DNA from: Blepharisma stoltei
Taxonomy: Eukaryota > Ciliophora > Heterotrichea > Heterotrichida > Blepharismidae
Direction: 5' to 3'
DNA length: 64,000 nt
Assembly: GCA_914767885.1 (NCBI GenBank)
Contig: CAJZBQ010000054.1
Coordinates: 1 to 64,000 of the forward strand
Under the pieces are notes generated by a model that had not been told where the DNA came from, searched no databases, and was given only the letters and a program-made list of their open reading frames with translations. The position numbers were made by a program, and so were the translations under genes. How positions within the stretch are numbered: the first letter of the stretch is position 1; every line of letters begins with the position of its first letter. Of the stretch, positions 49,543 to 59,826 are shown piece after piece.

Positions 49543-50897
49543 TTAATGTATATAATTTCTAGGAGAGATTTCTTCATTCGACCTATTAGAATTTACATCC
49601 GCTTTTTCGCCTGAAGTCGCTTCTGTGTGACTCATTATTTTATTTTTTTTCCTCATCTGGCATATATAGTCATAAGTTGTCATACCATTCGACCTCAGCC
49701 AAATATGGAAAATAATTAATTTTCCATTCGCTAAAAATACAGCCAGACTTATAGAGGTCTGGAAAAAGATGAAAGCGTCGATGACTTGTTCACCTGTTTC
49801 TCCATAAATATCTATTCATTTTTCTTTTGTTTCTTGATAGGAATATCGATCAATTATCGTATATAAACCAAAAATAATAAAAATCAAGCCATTTATTTCG
49901 AGTACTACAATAAGGTATATGAAAAGCTTGTAGTTTTTTCCTCCTATACAATTATTAAGTCATTTACAATGATGGTCAAAATCAGAGACACAGCGATTGC
50001 AATATCCGCAATGTTTAGAATTTCCAGCTACATAAAATGAGCAAATTGTGCATACAGCTTCTCTATTCCTTTCATCAAAAGATAGCCTAAGTTTTATTTA
50101 CCCATTATTTATTGCATACTCTTGCTGATAAACCAAAGGATCTGTGGGGTCTGAGCAAGTAGCTAACTCCCCCCCATCCTTGATCGAACGGCTCGCCATC
50201 TTCGATCAAGGATGGGGGTTAAAACAAATTTTTTTTTGGAAAAAAAACTTTATATATAAAATAAAAAAAATATTTTTATATACTTTTAAATAAGAGGGTT
50301 AAGAGCATTTAATAATTATTTTTACAGCAATTGAATTAATTTCATATACCAATTTTTAATATTTTGATTTATTGGTACCCCCTTTAAACTGTATTAATTT
50401 TAGTTCCTTATTGAATTAAAATTTATTTTTTTTAATTTTAAAGAATCTCTATTTTTTAGATTATTGAGTTTTTAAGCCCAGGATGATGACTGAAGCACTT
50501 TAAATGGTTGATTCTGTAGCTTTCTGTCGCCTCAAAGTCTCTGAAAACAACTTCATTCGGCACATCTTCTCAAGCTTTTGATAACATATATATTTTATAT
50601 ATATAAAAATTTGCATGATATGAAAATCGCTCGATCAAGGATGGGGGTTAATTTCCCAATTTTTAGGAATTTTTTTACAGTCAATCGTTCAATCAAGGAT
50701 GGGGGGAGTAAGACTCCTAAAATTCAATATAATATTTGAGCTGGCCAAAATAGCAGTGAAAAAACAATTTGCAAAGAAGTTTCCAGGATAAGTGTGATCA
50801 GAATTGCGACAGCTACTAAGAAAAGACTCATCAATCAGGTCGCTATTTGAAAGGGGTGATAAGGTCTGCTGAAACCATTTTGTTTTCGGGTGTTCAT
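49543..50897 (-). CDS. DHHC-type palmitoyltransferase
   Basis: 264 residues from the ATG at 50897 after removing one 15-nt intron (50087-50101) and one 545-bp IES. Two N-terminal membrane spans ([37 protein letters not shown]), then ATCSDPTDP, the zinc-binding cysteine-rich domain [34 protein letters not shown] with the catalytic DHHC, and two further spans ([34 protein letters not shown]). It transfers palmitate to Cys of membrane proteins; the catalytic Trp neighbour (K-W-LNN) is TGA. Confidence 0.9.
50087..50101 (-). other. 15-nt intron
   Basis: GTAAATAAAACTTAG on the minus strand in the DHHC gene, phase 2. Removal gives YAINNGLSFDERN. Confidence 0.8.
50166..50710. mobile_element. MITE-B IES (545 bp) in the DHHC gene
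   Basis: TA at 50164 and 50709. Termini ACTCCCCCCCATCCTTGATCGAACG and, reversed, ACTCCCCCCATCCTTGATTGAACG. It also holds a MITE-C-like terminus (ACCCCCTTTAAACTG). Excision joins WILGVL to ATCSDPTD. Confidence 0.88.
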
Positions 50898-50908
50898 ATA
50901 AATATTAA

Positions 50909-51058
50909 ATGCTGGATGAATATGTAGTGGGTTCTTTGCTAGTAATAGTGATTGTATTTGTTATTGCAATTACCTACTTTACTATGAGAAATATGAAATA
51001 TGAAGATCTAATTGTTATGAATGATCAATTTGTTTACTATGGGAAGAAATTTAATTAA
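50909..51058 (+). CDS. Tiny single-span membrane protein
   Basis: 49 residues, MLDEYVVGSLLVIVIVFVIAI (one membrane span) followed by a Tyr- and Lys-rich tail YFTMRNMKYEDL... to FN-TAA. It starts 11 bp from the divergent DHHC start. Too short to place in a family; the clean hydrophobic span and divergent position favour a real gene. Confidence 0.4.
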   Translation: MLDEYVVGSLLVIVIVFVIAITYFTMRNMKYEDLIVMNDQFVYYGKKFN

Positions 51059-51471
51059 AGATTTTGTATTTCAATTAATAAATGAAAATAAACATATTCG
51101 ATTAAAAATTGTTTTTCTATGAAATTTCAAGCCAAGGCGGCTCTTTTTTATTGCAATTCCCTTTTGTATATGCATTTCTAAATACTTCTATTTTCACATG
51201 CCAAAAGAAATTTACCCAGTATAGCATAAATAATTTTTCCAGAATTAAAGCTAAAGTGAAAGTAATCACATTTAATTATAAAATTTTAATATAATACCGA
51301 TTTTGATACACTTTTTCAATTAATAAAATCCATATTTCAATAAATTATTAAAAAATGTTTATAAGCTAGAAAATAGGATAATTGATTAATAAGTTAAACA
51401 CTCCTCAATATAGAGACCCTGTAAGTTTGCTCCCTATACTTCACATAGAGTGTATTGCCCAATCTTCTGGG
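51059..51471. other. AT-rich intergenic region, nothing seen
   Basis: No convincing frame; the plus-strand frame at 51109-51294 has AT-driven composition only. Confidence 0.4.
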
Positions 51472-52041
51472 CTAACGTCATCCTCCTTTTTTATTAAGAT
51501 CAACGCCTATGTCATTCCACGTTGCCTTTTTTCCACATCCTTTCGCTTGAGGTTTTGAATCTTGAGTCGGCAATAAGTGGGTATTCGTCTCTTTTCTGTC
51601 TAATCTAGCTTGATCTAAAAGCCTTTTTTTGGCTTCTTCTTTAGCTTTCATTTCTTCTCTGATAGCTCTTTGTTGTCTTTCACGTTCTTTTTCTTCTTCA
51701 GATTTTAAAAGTTCATTAATTTCTGATGAAGTTACTTCTATGATTGGCAGAGCAATGTCCAGTATTTCAACTGCACTAGAAAATTCATAGTCAGGGCCAT
51801 TATCTCTATAGCCGATAAGATATAAAATGTCATTAATATTGCGAAGAGACAACAGCTTAGTTTGTATAGCTTTATTTGTTTTTTTTATTGACCTGAATTT
51901 GGCTTCTTCAGGGTGTTCAGATATATTTTGAAGTAATTTGATTAGGATTAAAATCCCATTTTGAGCATTGTTTGGTCCATTTTCTTGGATTAATTGTTGA
52001 AGGCGATGGTATATTTGGGTGTCAAGATCTTCTGACTCCAT
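51472..52041 (-). CDS. PUB-domain protein with charged coiled coil
   Basis: 189 residues; the last codons are GG-W(TGA)-R-TAG. Residues 23-105 fit a PUB (PNGase/UBA-type) domain: LIKLLQNISEHPEEAKFRSIKKTNKAIQTKLL...DILYLIGYRD, with the conserved Phe-Arg-x-Ile/Lys-x-x-Asn core. A coiled coil rich in Glu/Arg/Lys follows (EEEKERERQQRAIREEMKAKEE). PUB domains bind the C-terminus of the p97/Cdc48 ATPase, so this is probably a p97 cofactor resembling UBXN6 or PNGase adaptors. Confidence 0.7.
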
Positions 52042-52269
52042 ATTTATAAAGTATCTGCGTGGCTGAAGAACTAATGTTTTCTTATTAACAATTTTAAAGT
52101 ATGAATTATCTATTAATTGTTTATAAATAATTAATTTTAATATAAAAGAGTTATTAACTATACTATTTTCGTTATATTTAAATTAATTATTTAAATTTAG
52201 ATAAATAGTAAATATGATGGGAAAAAAAAATATATATTTTTGCATAAAATTTGCATATAAAATTAGGTT

Positions 52270-55200
52270 ATGAGGTTGACTGAAAATGCCATTCAAAAGC
52301 TACAGAGTAGAGGAGACCTCAGCTCTTTTATGCCAATTTTAAAAGTGGATTCTGGAGGAAATAGCCCTGAATTTGGATATACCGCCCGACTATCAGATGG
52401 CTCATCATCATTAGATGCAGTCATTTCTAACCAGGATGGATTAGAAATTGAGCCTGGAGATTTGGTGCTATACCCACCCAGAAAAGAAATTAAGCATTAT
52501 TAATAATTTTTTTGTAGCCCATATTACCCATACTCACTGTAGCACGCAATATTAAAGCGATACAACTTTTTCCCAACAAGTTCGGGTCAAGCAAAACTAA
52601 TGATTTCCGAGATCGAAAAAATTGGTGGCTCAACGCCATCAGATCCCCACAATCCTAACGAGCCAACACTTAAATTCACCCCCATCCATAGCCTTCGGCC
52701 TTACCAAAAAGGCTGGACCATCAAAGCCAAAGTCTCTCAAAGGACCCACATAATACATTGAGAAAAAGACTTATTACATTAACCTTAAGTTATTATAGCA
52801 AAGTTCCCCGTAGCACCAGTGCGTGCGCATCTCCACCTTGCTTCATTGGGCCGCCGCCCAACCAGGGGTTAACTCCTCTCCACTGAGGTTCACTTCTAAT
52901 GGAGAGTATATAGCCGGTCGCTGTGACATAAGCTGGGCAAGGTTGCCAAAAAATGGAATGTCTGGCCGTCTGTTGGAAAAGATGAAAACTTGTACCCAAG
53001 GTGTAAGTCCTGGTTTCAAGCTAGGAGTTGCCCAATAGGCCTAGAAGGCTTTGCTTGGCTTCCCCTTTCCAACTCTAAGTCTTGCTTTCCCTGGATGTAA
53101 AATCCAGCTCTGAAAGGGACTAGTGCTAAGCCCTAAACAAATTATGATTGATTATCTGGCATAGTTTTCCGGATATAGCGACACCTTTATAGATATTTAA
53201 GTTCATTGGCTTTTAAAAAAAAATCGATTTAAATTCTAAAAAAACTTTAAAACCATATTTTAATTATGAAAAAAGACTCAGGCTATCATTTTGTGGCAAC
53301 TTTGCAAGACGAAGAAGGAGACACTATAAGAGGAGTCTTTTTTGAAAGATCTGCAAGGAAATTTAATTTCCTCGAGCAAAATAAAACTTATGCATTCAGC
53401 AATGGAAATGTAATTTTGGAAAGAGAAGAATTTGCGACCCCTCGGAACCAATTTCAAATCATTTTTGAGGATGATTCAAATATACTAATTTCATTAAATT
53501 GTATTTTTATTTAAAATTAAAAAGGAAATAAATTAATTGCAATTTAGATTTATTTAATTAAACTGGTCTATATGTGAAATTGAAAATGAACCCGAAACAA
53601 TTTATATAACAGAGTTGAAAGAAATAGAAAACACACCAAGAAATGAGCTTATTAATATATGTGCCTTAGTTAAAAAATGCGGGGAAGTATCTGAGAAAAA
53701 TACGAAGACAGGAAAACTGCATTTAATACAAAATATTAGCTTGATTGACCAAGCACTTAAGATTGATTTTGCACTAATAGTCTCCAGAAAAGGGAGTTGC
53801 GTTGAGACATATATAGCTGCGTACGGATCAGCCAAAATTCCATCCTTTTGAATTTTCTGTGAAACACATAAACTCCCTAGATTAGAAACACCCTATGCTG
53901 AGCGCTCTTATAACCCAAATAGGGTAAGCCTATGAGGTAGACAAAAAAAATTTAGAAAAAACCATTATTTCCTGTCTCGATAGGCTTGTCTTTGAGATCG
54001 TCAACTTGCAGAGGAGCATTTTTGTAACTAATCTCGTCAGTCTACCTGCTTCATAGGAGTGCGCGTCGGAGACCATATCAATTTTATATTTTATTTATTT
54101 CAAGAACTTAAGGAATATGATTTGTGTATATGAAATAGTGAAATCGAAAAATTTCGGATGAAACCTTTCGACGTTATTGTAGCAACCAAGCTCAAAATTA
54201 GCGATTTCCATGGAAAATTGAATTTGAGCACCACAAGAAATTTATCAGAAGTTTATATTAATAAGCTTGAGCTGGAGCAAGTTGAAATCTTGAAAAAATG
54301 AGGAGCTGAAAATGAGAATTTGATTAGAGACCGAGTCAATAAAATTAGAATCCCTATAGAATCGCCAAAAAAGAAAATGGAAGCTTCAACAGAAACTATT
54401 TTTACACCTATTGCGCAGCTAAACCCATTTATGGTAGTGTGAGCTATAAAAGCTAGAGTATTTAAAAAATATGTTGTCATATAATTCATAATTATAAATG
54501 GCGACATTTGTAAAGGTGTCGATCTGCCGATTGATATCACACTTTGCATTTTTGATTATTAGGCTTGGTTTTATATAGGTATTTTGTCTCAGCAAAGACT
54601 GATAAGCGACTTAAAGGGGAGACGCCTTGCCTCTGACCTACCCTAGCTTCATCCGCTTTCATCCTGCGGTAGTGAAGGAACCTAATGTAATATTCAGCGT
54701 CAAGGAAGAGTCACTCACTCTTGAACCGTCGAAGTAGTCAACACCATTTAAAGCATACCTGGCTATTCAAGCAGATAGACCCGACACGTATAAAAATTGC
54801 CGAAGTTTGGAGTGGCCATTCTCTAGTCGGCATTAAGTGGGACATGTAGCCTATAGATTTCTTTTACTCCCCCCCCCTCCGTGAGTGAACAAAAAAATTT
54901 TGTTCACTCACGGAGGGGGATTAATTTTTTTTTTAAAAAAATTTAAATATATAAAATTTTTAAAATATATTTTTTTTCGAAATTTAAAAAAAAACCTGAT
55001 TCGCAAAAATTGGACAGCAAATATTAATTTAATTTATAAAATTTATGTTTTAAAAAGCGATTGTTTAAAATTGAATAGAATTAGCTTTAGATTTCATTAT
55101 AATAATTATTATTTATATATCAAAATTTTTTTCCATAAAAAATTTTCAATTAAAAAAATTTTTGTTCACTCACGGAGGGTGGGTTTTTTTGGGCAAAAAA

Positions 55201-56931
55201 TAGGGATTTTTCTAATGGTTTTGTTCACTCACGGAGGGGGGGAGTTAGTTAAGTTAAGTTGTCCAATACTTCAATGAAAATCCCGGGAAATTCTTACTCC
55301 TTTCTATGATTAGTTAAAGCGACCTATTTTTTCAAGAAGTTCGCCTCAATTATCAAAAATTATTTTGATATATAATAAATAATGCAATTCAAATTGCTTT
55401 CTAAAGCATGCATTATATATATTAATTTTTACTTTCCAACTATAAAAAATTCGATATTTTTTAATTTTAAAGAAAATGTTTTAAACAAAATAATTAACAA
55501 GAAAAAAAAAATTCCTTTCTTATTATAAGGAAGAAGCTAGCATTTCATCTAATAGATGCTGAAGGGACTAAAATTTCTGGAATCTGCTTCAACAAAATAG
55601 CAGATAAATTTGACTTTATCAGAGAAGACGCTGTTTATTCAATAAAAGGTGGCTCAGTCCGTCATGAAAGGCCAGAATATAAATTTTTTGAATCAAACTA
55701 TAAAATTCAGCTAAATGACATATCTGAGGTAAAAGAATTAGATGACGATGGCAGCATACAAAAATATCAATTCGAATTTGTCTCAATTTCCCAGCTTGAA
55801 TTACTAAATGAAAATGAAATTATTGACATTTGTGGAATTATTGTCGAAGTTTTCCCTCCTTTCGAAATTCAATTGAAAAATGGAAACTCAATTGTTAAAA
55901 GATATGTGAAAATTGCAGACGAGACTTTAAATTGCATTGAGATTGCTCTTTGAGAAGAAGAAGCAAATAATGCTAGCATCGTTAAGGGAAATGCCATAGC
56001 TGTAAAATCTGCTAGACTCAATAATTACAATCACCTTTCTTTATTTTGTTTTAGATTGATGCCTATAATTTATAATTTTTATTGACGGAAAAAATATATC
56101 ATTTTATAACGAACAGAAACTTTGTTATGGCTAGCCGTTTTCCTATTCACTATATAAAATGGATAAATGGTAGCGAGTAAAAAAACTTTTTTATTCATTA
56201 TGAAGGGTATATTTTATGTTAGGGTGTTTTAAAAATTCTTTTTAACGAAATAAAGCATAACTACAGAACGGTCGAGGTCGAGAGTTCTATATAGCATTGA
56301 CCACCCAAGGATAAATGAACTAAAAAAATGATATCAATCTCAAAACATATCAGGAGCCGAGCTCTACAACTTAACAGTCCAAAAAGAGCCTGTCTTCTCC
56401 ACACTTTCCGAAATTAGATCTAAATCTTCATCTCTCCTATCAGAAAATTTCAAAATTTACGGATACATTGGAGCCATACATCACTATAATGACATAAGTA
56501 CCATTGCATATCGCGCTTGCTGCTCACAATACTGCAGAAGAAAAGTAAAGACACAAAATGAAGAAACTAAACAGTTCTATTGCGGATTCTGCAAAAAAAG
56601 CTTCGAAAATTGCAATTTTCTTTATAATTTTCAAGCAGAAATCGTTGACAGTACTGGATCACTAAGAGTCAAAATATTTGATGAAGTTGGAGCAATAATT
56701 TTTGGAAAAAGTGCAAATGAGCTTATAGATTTGATTGAGCATTATGAAAACAGCTTTTTATTTTCTATGACTTCTCCACTAAATATTGAGTATGAGATGA
56801 CGCTAACGGCAAGAGGAAGTAAAACTACTGGAGAAGTGTCATATGTTTTGCAATCAATTAAGCCTGTAAAGCCTAAAGAAATAGCTGAACTGTATTTGAA
56901 AGAAATTTACGATTACTTGTCTCCGGACTAA
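52270..56931 (+). CDS. RPA1-like single-strand DNA-binding protein with doubled DBD-A/B block
   Basis: Six excisions (52471-52554, 52772-53278, 53485-53572, 53762-54112, 54482-55527, about 54-56 kb last at 56054-56293) give about 781 residues. Order: an RPA70N-like domain (LTENAIQKLQSRGDLSSFMPIL), DBD-A (FTPIHSLRPYQKGWTIKAKV), DBD-B (PRNELINICALVKK... KISDFHGKLNL), then a second DBD-A start (FTPIAQLNPFMVVWAIKARV, FHLIDAEGTKISGICFNK), a second DBD-B (NENEIIDICGIIVEV) and a DBD-C with a zinc ribbon C-x4-C...C-x2-C (CCSQYC, CGFC). RPA1 coats ssDNA in replication and repair; some ciliate paralogues bind telomeres. The extra A/B pair is unusual. Confidence 0.8.
52471..52554. other. IES (84 bp) in the RPA1-like gene
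   Basis: TA at 52469 and 52553. Excision joins IEPGDLVL to KRYNFFPTSSGQAKLMI, as expected within an RPA70N fold. Confidence 0.8.
52772..53278. mobile_element. GC-rich insert S10 (507 bp) in the RPA1-like gene
   Basis: Direct repeat AAAAAGACT (52763-52771 and 53270-53278). Excision joins RTHIIHWEKD to SGYHFVATLQDEEGD. No TA pair gives the same frame-correct join. The GC-rich core is 52800-53110; the AAATGGCG start is not obvious in this copy. Confidence 0.75.
53485..53572. other. IES (88 bp) in the RPA1-like gene
   Basis: TA at 53483 and 53571. Excision joins IIFEDDSNI to CEIENEPETI. Confidence 0.8.
53762..54112. other. IES (351 bp) in the RPA1-like gene
   Basis: Seven-base pointer ACTTAAG (53755-53761 and 54106-54112). 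Excision joins SLIDQALK to EYDLCIWNSEIEKF. Contains a hairpin with CCTATGAGGTAGAC arms. Confidence 0.85.
54482..55527. mobile_element. Compound IES (1046 bp) in the RPA1-like gene
   Basis: TA at 54480 and 55526 (pointer TATAA). Excision joins RVFKKYVVI to RKKLAFHLIDAEG. It holds a GC-rich S11 element (about 54495-54860, start ATTATAAATGGCGACATTTG), a MITE-A (54865-55247) and AT-rich filler; the tail-like GTTAAGTTAAGTTG after the MITE may be the S11 tail, meaning the MITE landed in S11. Confidence 0.8.
54865..55247. mobile_element. MITE-A copy (383 bp) nested in the compound IES
   Basis: TTTACTCCCCCCCCTCCGTGAG at the left, GGAGGGGGGGAGTTA at the right, with the internal hairpin partner TTGTTCACTCACGGAGGGGG. 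Confidence 0.85.
56054..56293. other. IES (about 240 bp) in the RPA1-like gene
   Basis: TA at 56052 and 56292 gives NHLSLFCFSIDHPRINEL; an alternative pair (56042/56288) gives NHLSLYSIDHPRINEL. Both keep the frame, so the exact edge is undecided. It includes ATGTTAGGGTGTTTT, a 12-base match to the telomere G-strand. Confidence 0.6.
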
Positions 56932-57089
56932 TTATAGTTTAAGTTAAATTTTAATTATGTGAAATTTTATTTAACAAGAATTACTTTAAGAAACTGCCTC
57001 AAAATATAGGCATATTTTCTTGAATATATGAAGAAATCATTAATTCTCATTTTTTTAACTACTTTATAATATATTTAATTCAATTATCT

Positions 57090-58382
57090 ATGGAAGGTGC
57101 AATTAAAACTGGTTGGATAGAGAAGAAATCCCACTACCTAAAAAAATGAAGGAAGCGTTGGCTAGTTCTCGACGAAAATTTTTTGCGAACCTACAAATTT
57201 CCTTATCAATTTGTCAACCCTACAGCAACAATTAAGATTTCCTCTATAGTCGACGCTATCCCATACGAAAGCGACTCTTCCAAAGATTTTTGTTTTAAAA
57301 TTTCAACATCAACTCGTCAGTATATCATTTCAGCTACTTCTGATGTCGATATGATTGGATGGCTTAATTTAATCAACCATGCTAGAAGATCGCCTCAAAT
57401 ATCGCATTTCTCATCATTTAACTGTATGCATGAGCGAAAAGCGCTTAGCGAGGTCTCATTAATATCGTCCTTTTCAAAGCTTAAAGAAATCCTTTATGCT
57501 CGAGAGCAAGAATTAATTGAAAATTTAGATGAAGCTTATCAGTCGAATATTGAAGAAATAAGCATAGAAAACTGCCATTTAGAGAAAATCCTGCAAAAGG
57601 AGACAGAAAGCTATGGAAATGTCCAAGCAATTTTAAATTCAACTGACAGCATTGTGGAAAAAATAAGAAAAGTACAAAGAATCTCTGCCCAGAGCCTGAG
57701 TTTTAAGAAGTTTGATTATATAGAAGGCTATATTTTGCATAAAAAAAATAAAAAAGCTTATAATTCATAAAAATTTTATAGTAAAAATATAGAAGGCATC
57801 GACATCAAAACCTCAATCCAAGAAGAAAACTTAAAAAAGCTTTTTTCAGGCAACATAAAAGTAAGCCTAGAAAATCCACAAGAAGTCAGTGTTAGGAGAA
57901 CCAATATAACAAGAGCTTTAAAATGAAGATACACAGGGGAAAGAGTAGACGCTCTAAGCTTTTCTGCTTCAGAAGACGTGATGCTTACAGGAGTTGGTAT
58001 TTGCATGCCTTATAAATTTGGAGGACTTACACAGGTTAAAGATTTCCAAGTACTTAAAGGTAACACTTCATCTGCATTAGGAATTTATAAGCACCCTCAC
58101 AAGTTTTCTATGCAGTTTAATCCTGATGACTCAGTGTTCAAAGTGACTATGGATAAGCCTGTGAATCTTTCCAAAGGAAATAAATATACAGTGATGTTTT
58201 GCATTGAAGGATCGCATACATTTAAATGTGTTGACTGTATGCAGAGTGTAACTGGGCCTGGAGAAGTCAATTGGGATTTCGAAAATACTGTTTTCTCTCA
58301 GACTCATCAAAGTAATAGATGTGATACAATATGTGGGCCAATTGCTGATTTTTATTACATAGTTGGGCATGCAAGGCAATAA
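57090..58382 (+). CDS. PH plus PHR-domain protein (one unexplained in-frame TAA)
   Basis: Start ATG 57090: a PH domain (TGWIEKKSHYLKKWRKRWLVLD, C-terminal helix DMIGWLNLINHA), a helical linker, then after an in-frame TAA at 57768-57770 the same frame continues to a PHR domain (RYTGERVDALSFSASEDVMLTGVGICMPYKFGGLTQVKDFQVLKG), the signature first seen in the PAM/highwire/BTBD proteins. Removing 18 bp between two TTATA repeats (57758-57762 and 57776-57780) would open the frame. It may be one gene of 430 residues with a polymorphic stop, an ultrashort IES, or two genes. Confidence 0.65.
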
Positions 58383-58479
58383 ATATTTTATAATTAAATA
58401 TTCATTGATATTTTATTGGAAATTAATAGTAATTTTGAAATAATCCATCTATTAGAAGTTACCATAATCTTTTTTTACT

Positions 58480-59811
58480 ATGAAATTTGCATCAACTCCA
58501 GCCTATTCAATAGGTGCAAAAACCATCTCAGAGCCTAAAACTACCAACAAAATGACGCCAGGGCCAGGGACTTATGCTGTTAGAAAAGAAGAAGTTGAAG
58601 TCCCTGCTCCTTATATTGGCACAGGTCTCCGTCCTGAACTTTACCCTAAAAACATGTACCCAGGCCCAGGTACCTACAGTGTCCCTTCCTTTTTAGAATC
58701 CAAAAAACTCTCAAAATCTGACAAAAAGCGAGACAAAGCAGAAAAAACGTCATCAGGTCGAGATAAAACTGACAAAACCAAAATGGATGCCCCAGGTCCA
58801 GGGTCTTATAACCCTCAGAAACTGACCCGTTCCTATTCCTACACCATGGGGAACAAGATTTTTAACATCAACAGCGAAAAACCCCAAGAATTAGGCCCAG
58901 GACAATACAATCCAAATTATAAAGCAGTCCATACTCAATATATGAGCAAGTTTGGGGTAGGCAAAAGACCAGAAATGTTTACAAGTAAAGGAGTTCCAGG
59001 ACCTGGGCAATATAATCCTGCTGATAAACCTGATGGTCCACAGTTTGGATTTGGAACTGAGCCTAAGGCTAGAAGGCTCCTTAGCAGTGAAACTCCAGCT
59101 CCATGGGCTTATGATATACCAGGGATAGCTGAAGAGCTGAAAAACAAGCCAGGGAAAACTTTAGCCCCAAAACGCCCTTTTACTATAAAAGACTCAGGAG
59201 CTCCAGGACCTGGGGCATATCAGCCAAGACTTAGCGATACAGCTCCTTCATTTTCAGTCGGCACAGGAGCTCGGTCTAGCTTTACCAATGTTAAAAAAAG
59301 TCCAGGTCCAGGCGAATATGACCCGCAAAACCCAGCTCTGATAGAAAAATTCTCAAAAGTAGGCACAGGGAAACGTCCTCCATTATCAGTCCCAACCCAT
59401 ACACCAGGACCTGGAGCTTATCAAGTAGAAAGTACTATAGGTGGGCCTAAATTTGGAATGAGTGGCAGAAGGACTGATCTAAAAGCCACTGAACAAGTCC
59501 CAGGACCTGGCGCATATGACCCAACTATCAATTATGTTGTTAAAGATAGCACTCATATAGGAATCGGGACTGGACAAAGATCAAATTCTTCCAGAAATAG
59601 ACCAAGCAACGTCCCTGGGCCTGGGAATTATAATTTTTATAATAAAAAAGCTCAAGGACCATACTGGTCATTTGGTAAAGACCCAAGAAATAAAGAAACC
59701 TTTGACGACGACCCAGGCCCTGGACAGTATGAAATTCCTTCCACAATTGCAGATGTTCCGAAATATCTTATGGCAGTCCCTGGAGCTTCAAATTCTTCGT
59801 TTAAATCTTAA
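58480..59811 (+). CDS. SHIPPO/ODF3-type PG-rich repeat protein
   Basis: 443 residues with about ten copies of PGPGxY (GPGTYAV, GPGTYSV, GPGSYNP, GPGQYNP, GPGAYQP, GPGEYDP, GPGAYDP, GPGNYNF, GPGQYEI), each followed by 25-40 residues often containing xxGTGxRP. This is the sperm-tail PG-rich (STPGR) repeat of ODF3/SHIPPO1 and related ciliary microtubule proteins. In a ciliate it probably belongs to the axoneme or cortex. It has no IES and is followed 15 bp later by the next gene. Confidence 0.9.
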   Translation: MKFASTPAYSIGAKTISEPKTTNKMTPGPGTYAVRKEEVEVPAPYIGTGLRPELYPKNMYPGPGTYSVPSFLESKKLSKSDKKRDKAEKTSSGRDKTDKTKMDAPGPGSYNPQKLTRSYSYTMGNKIFNINSEKPQELGPGQYNPNYKAVHTQYMSKFGVGKRPEMFTSKGVPGPGQYNPADKPDGPQFGFGTEPKARRLLSSETPAPWAYDIPGIAEELKNKPGKTLAPKRPFTIKDSGAPGPGAYQPRLSDTAPSFSVGTGARSSFTNVKKSPGPGEYDPQNPALIEKFSKVGTGKRPPLSVPTHTPGPGAYQVESTIGGPKFGMSGRRTDLKATEQVPGPGAYDPTINYVVKDSTHIGIGTGQRSNSSRNRPSNVPGPGNYNFYNKKAQGPYWSFGKDPRNKETFDDDPGPGQYEIPSTIADVPKYLMAVPGASNSSFKS

Positions 59812-59826
59812 TAATTTTAATACAAA

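Noticed and set aside
56215-56230. Interstitial telomere tract
   Set aside because: Only one and a half units (TGTTAGGGTGTT); a chance match is plausible in a 64-kb window.
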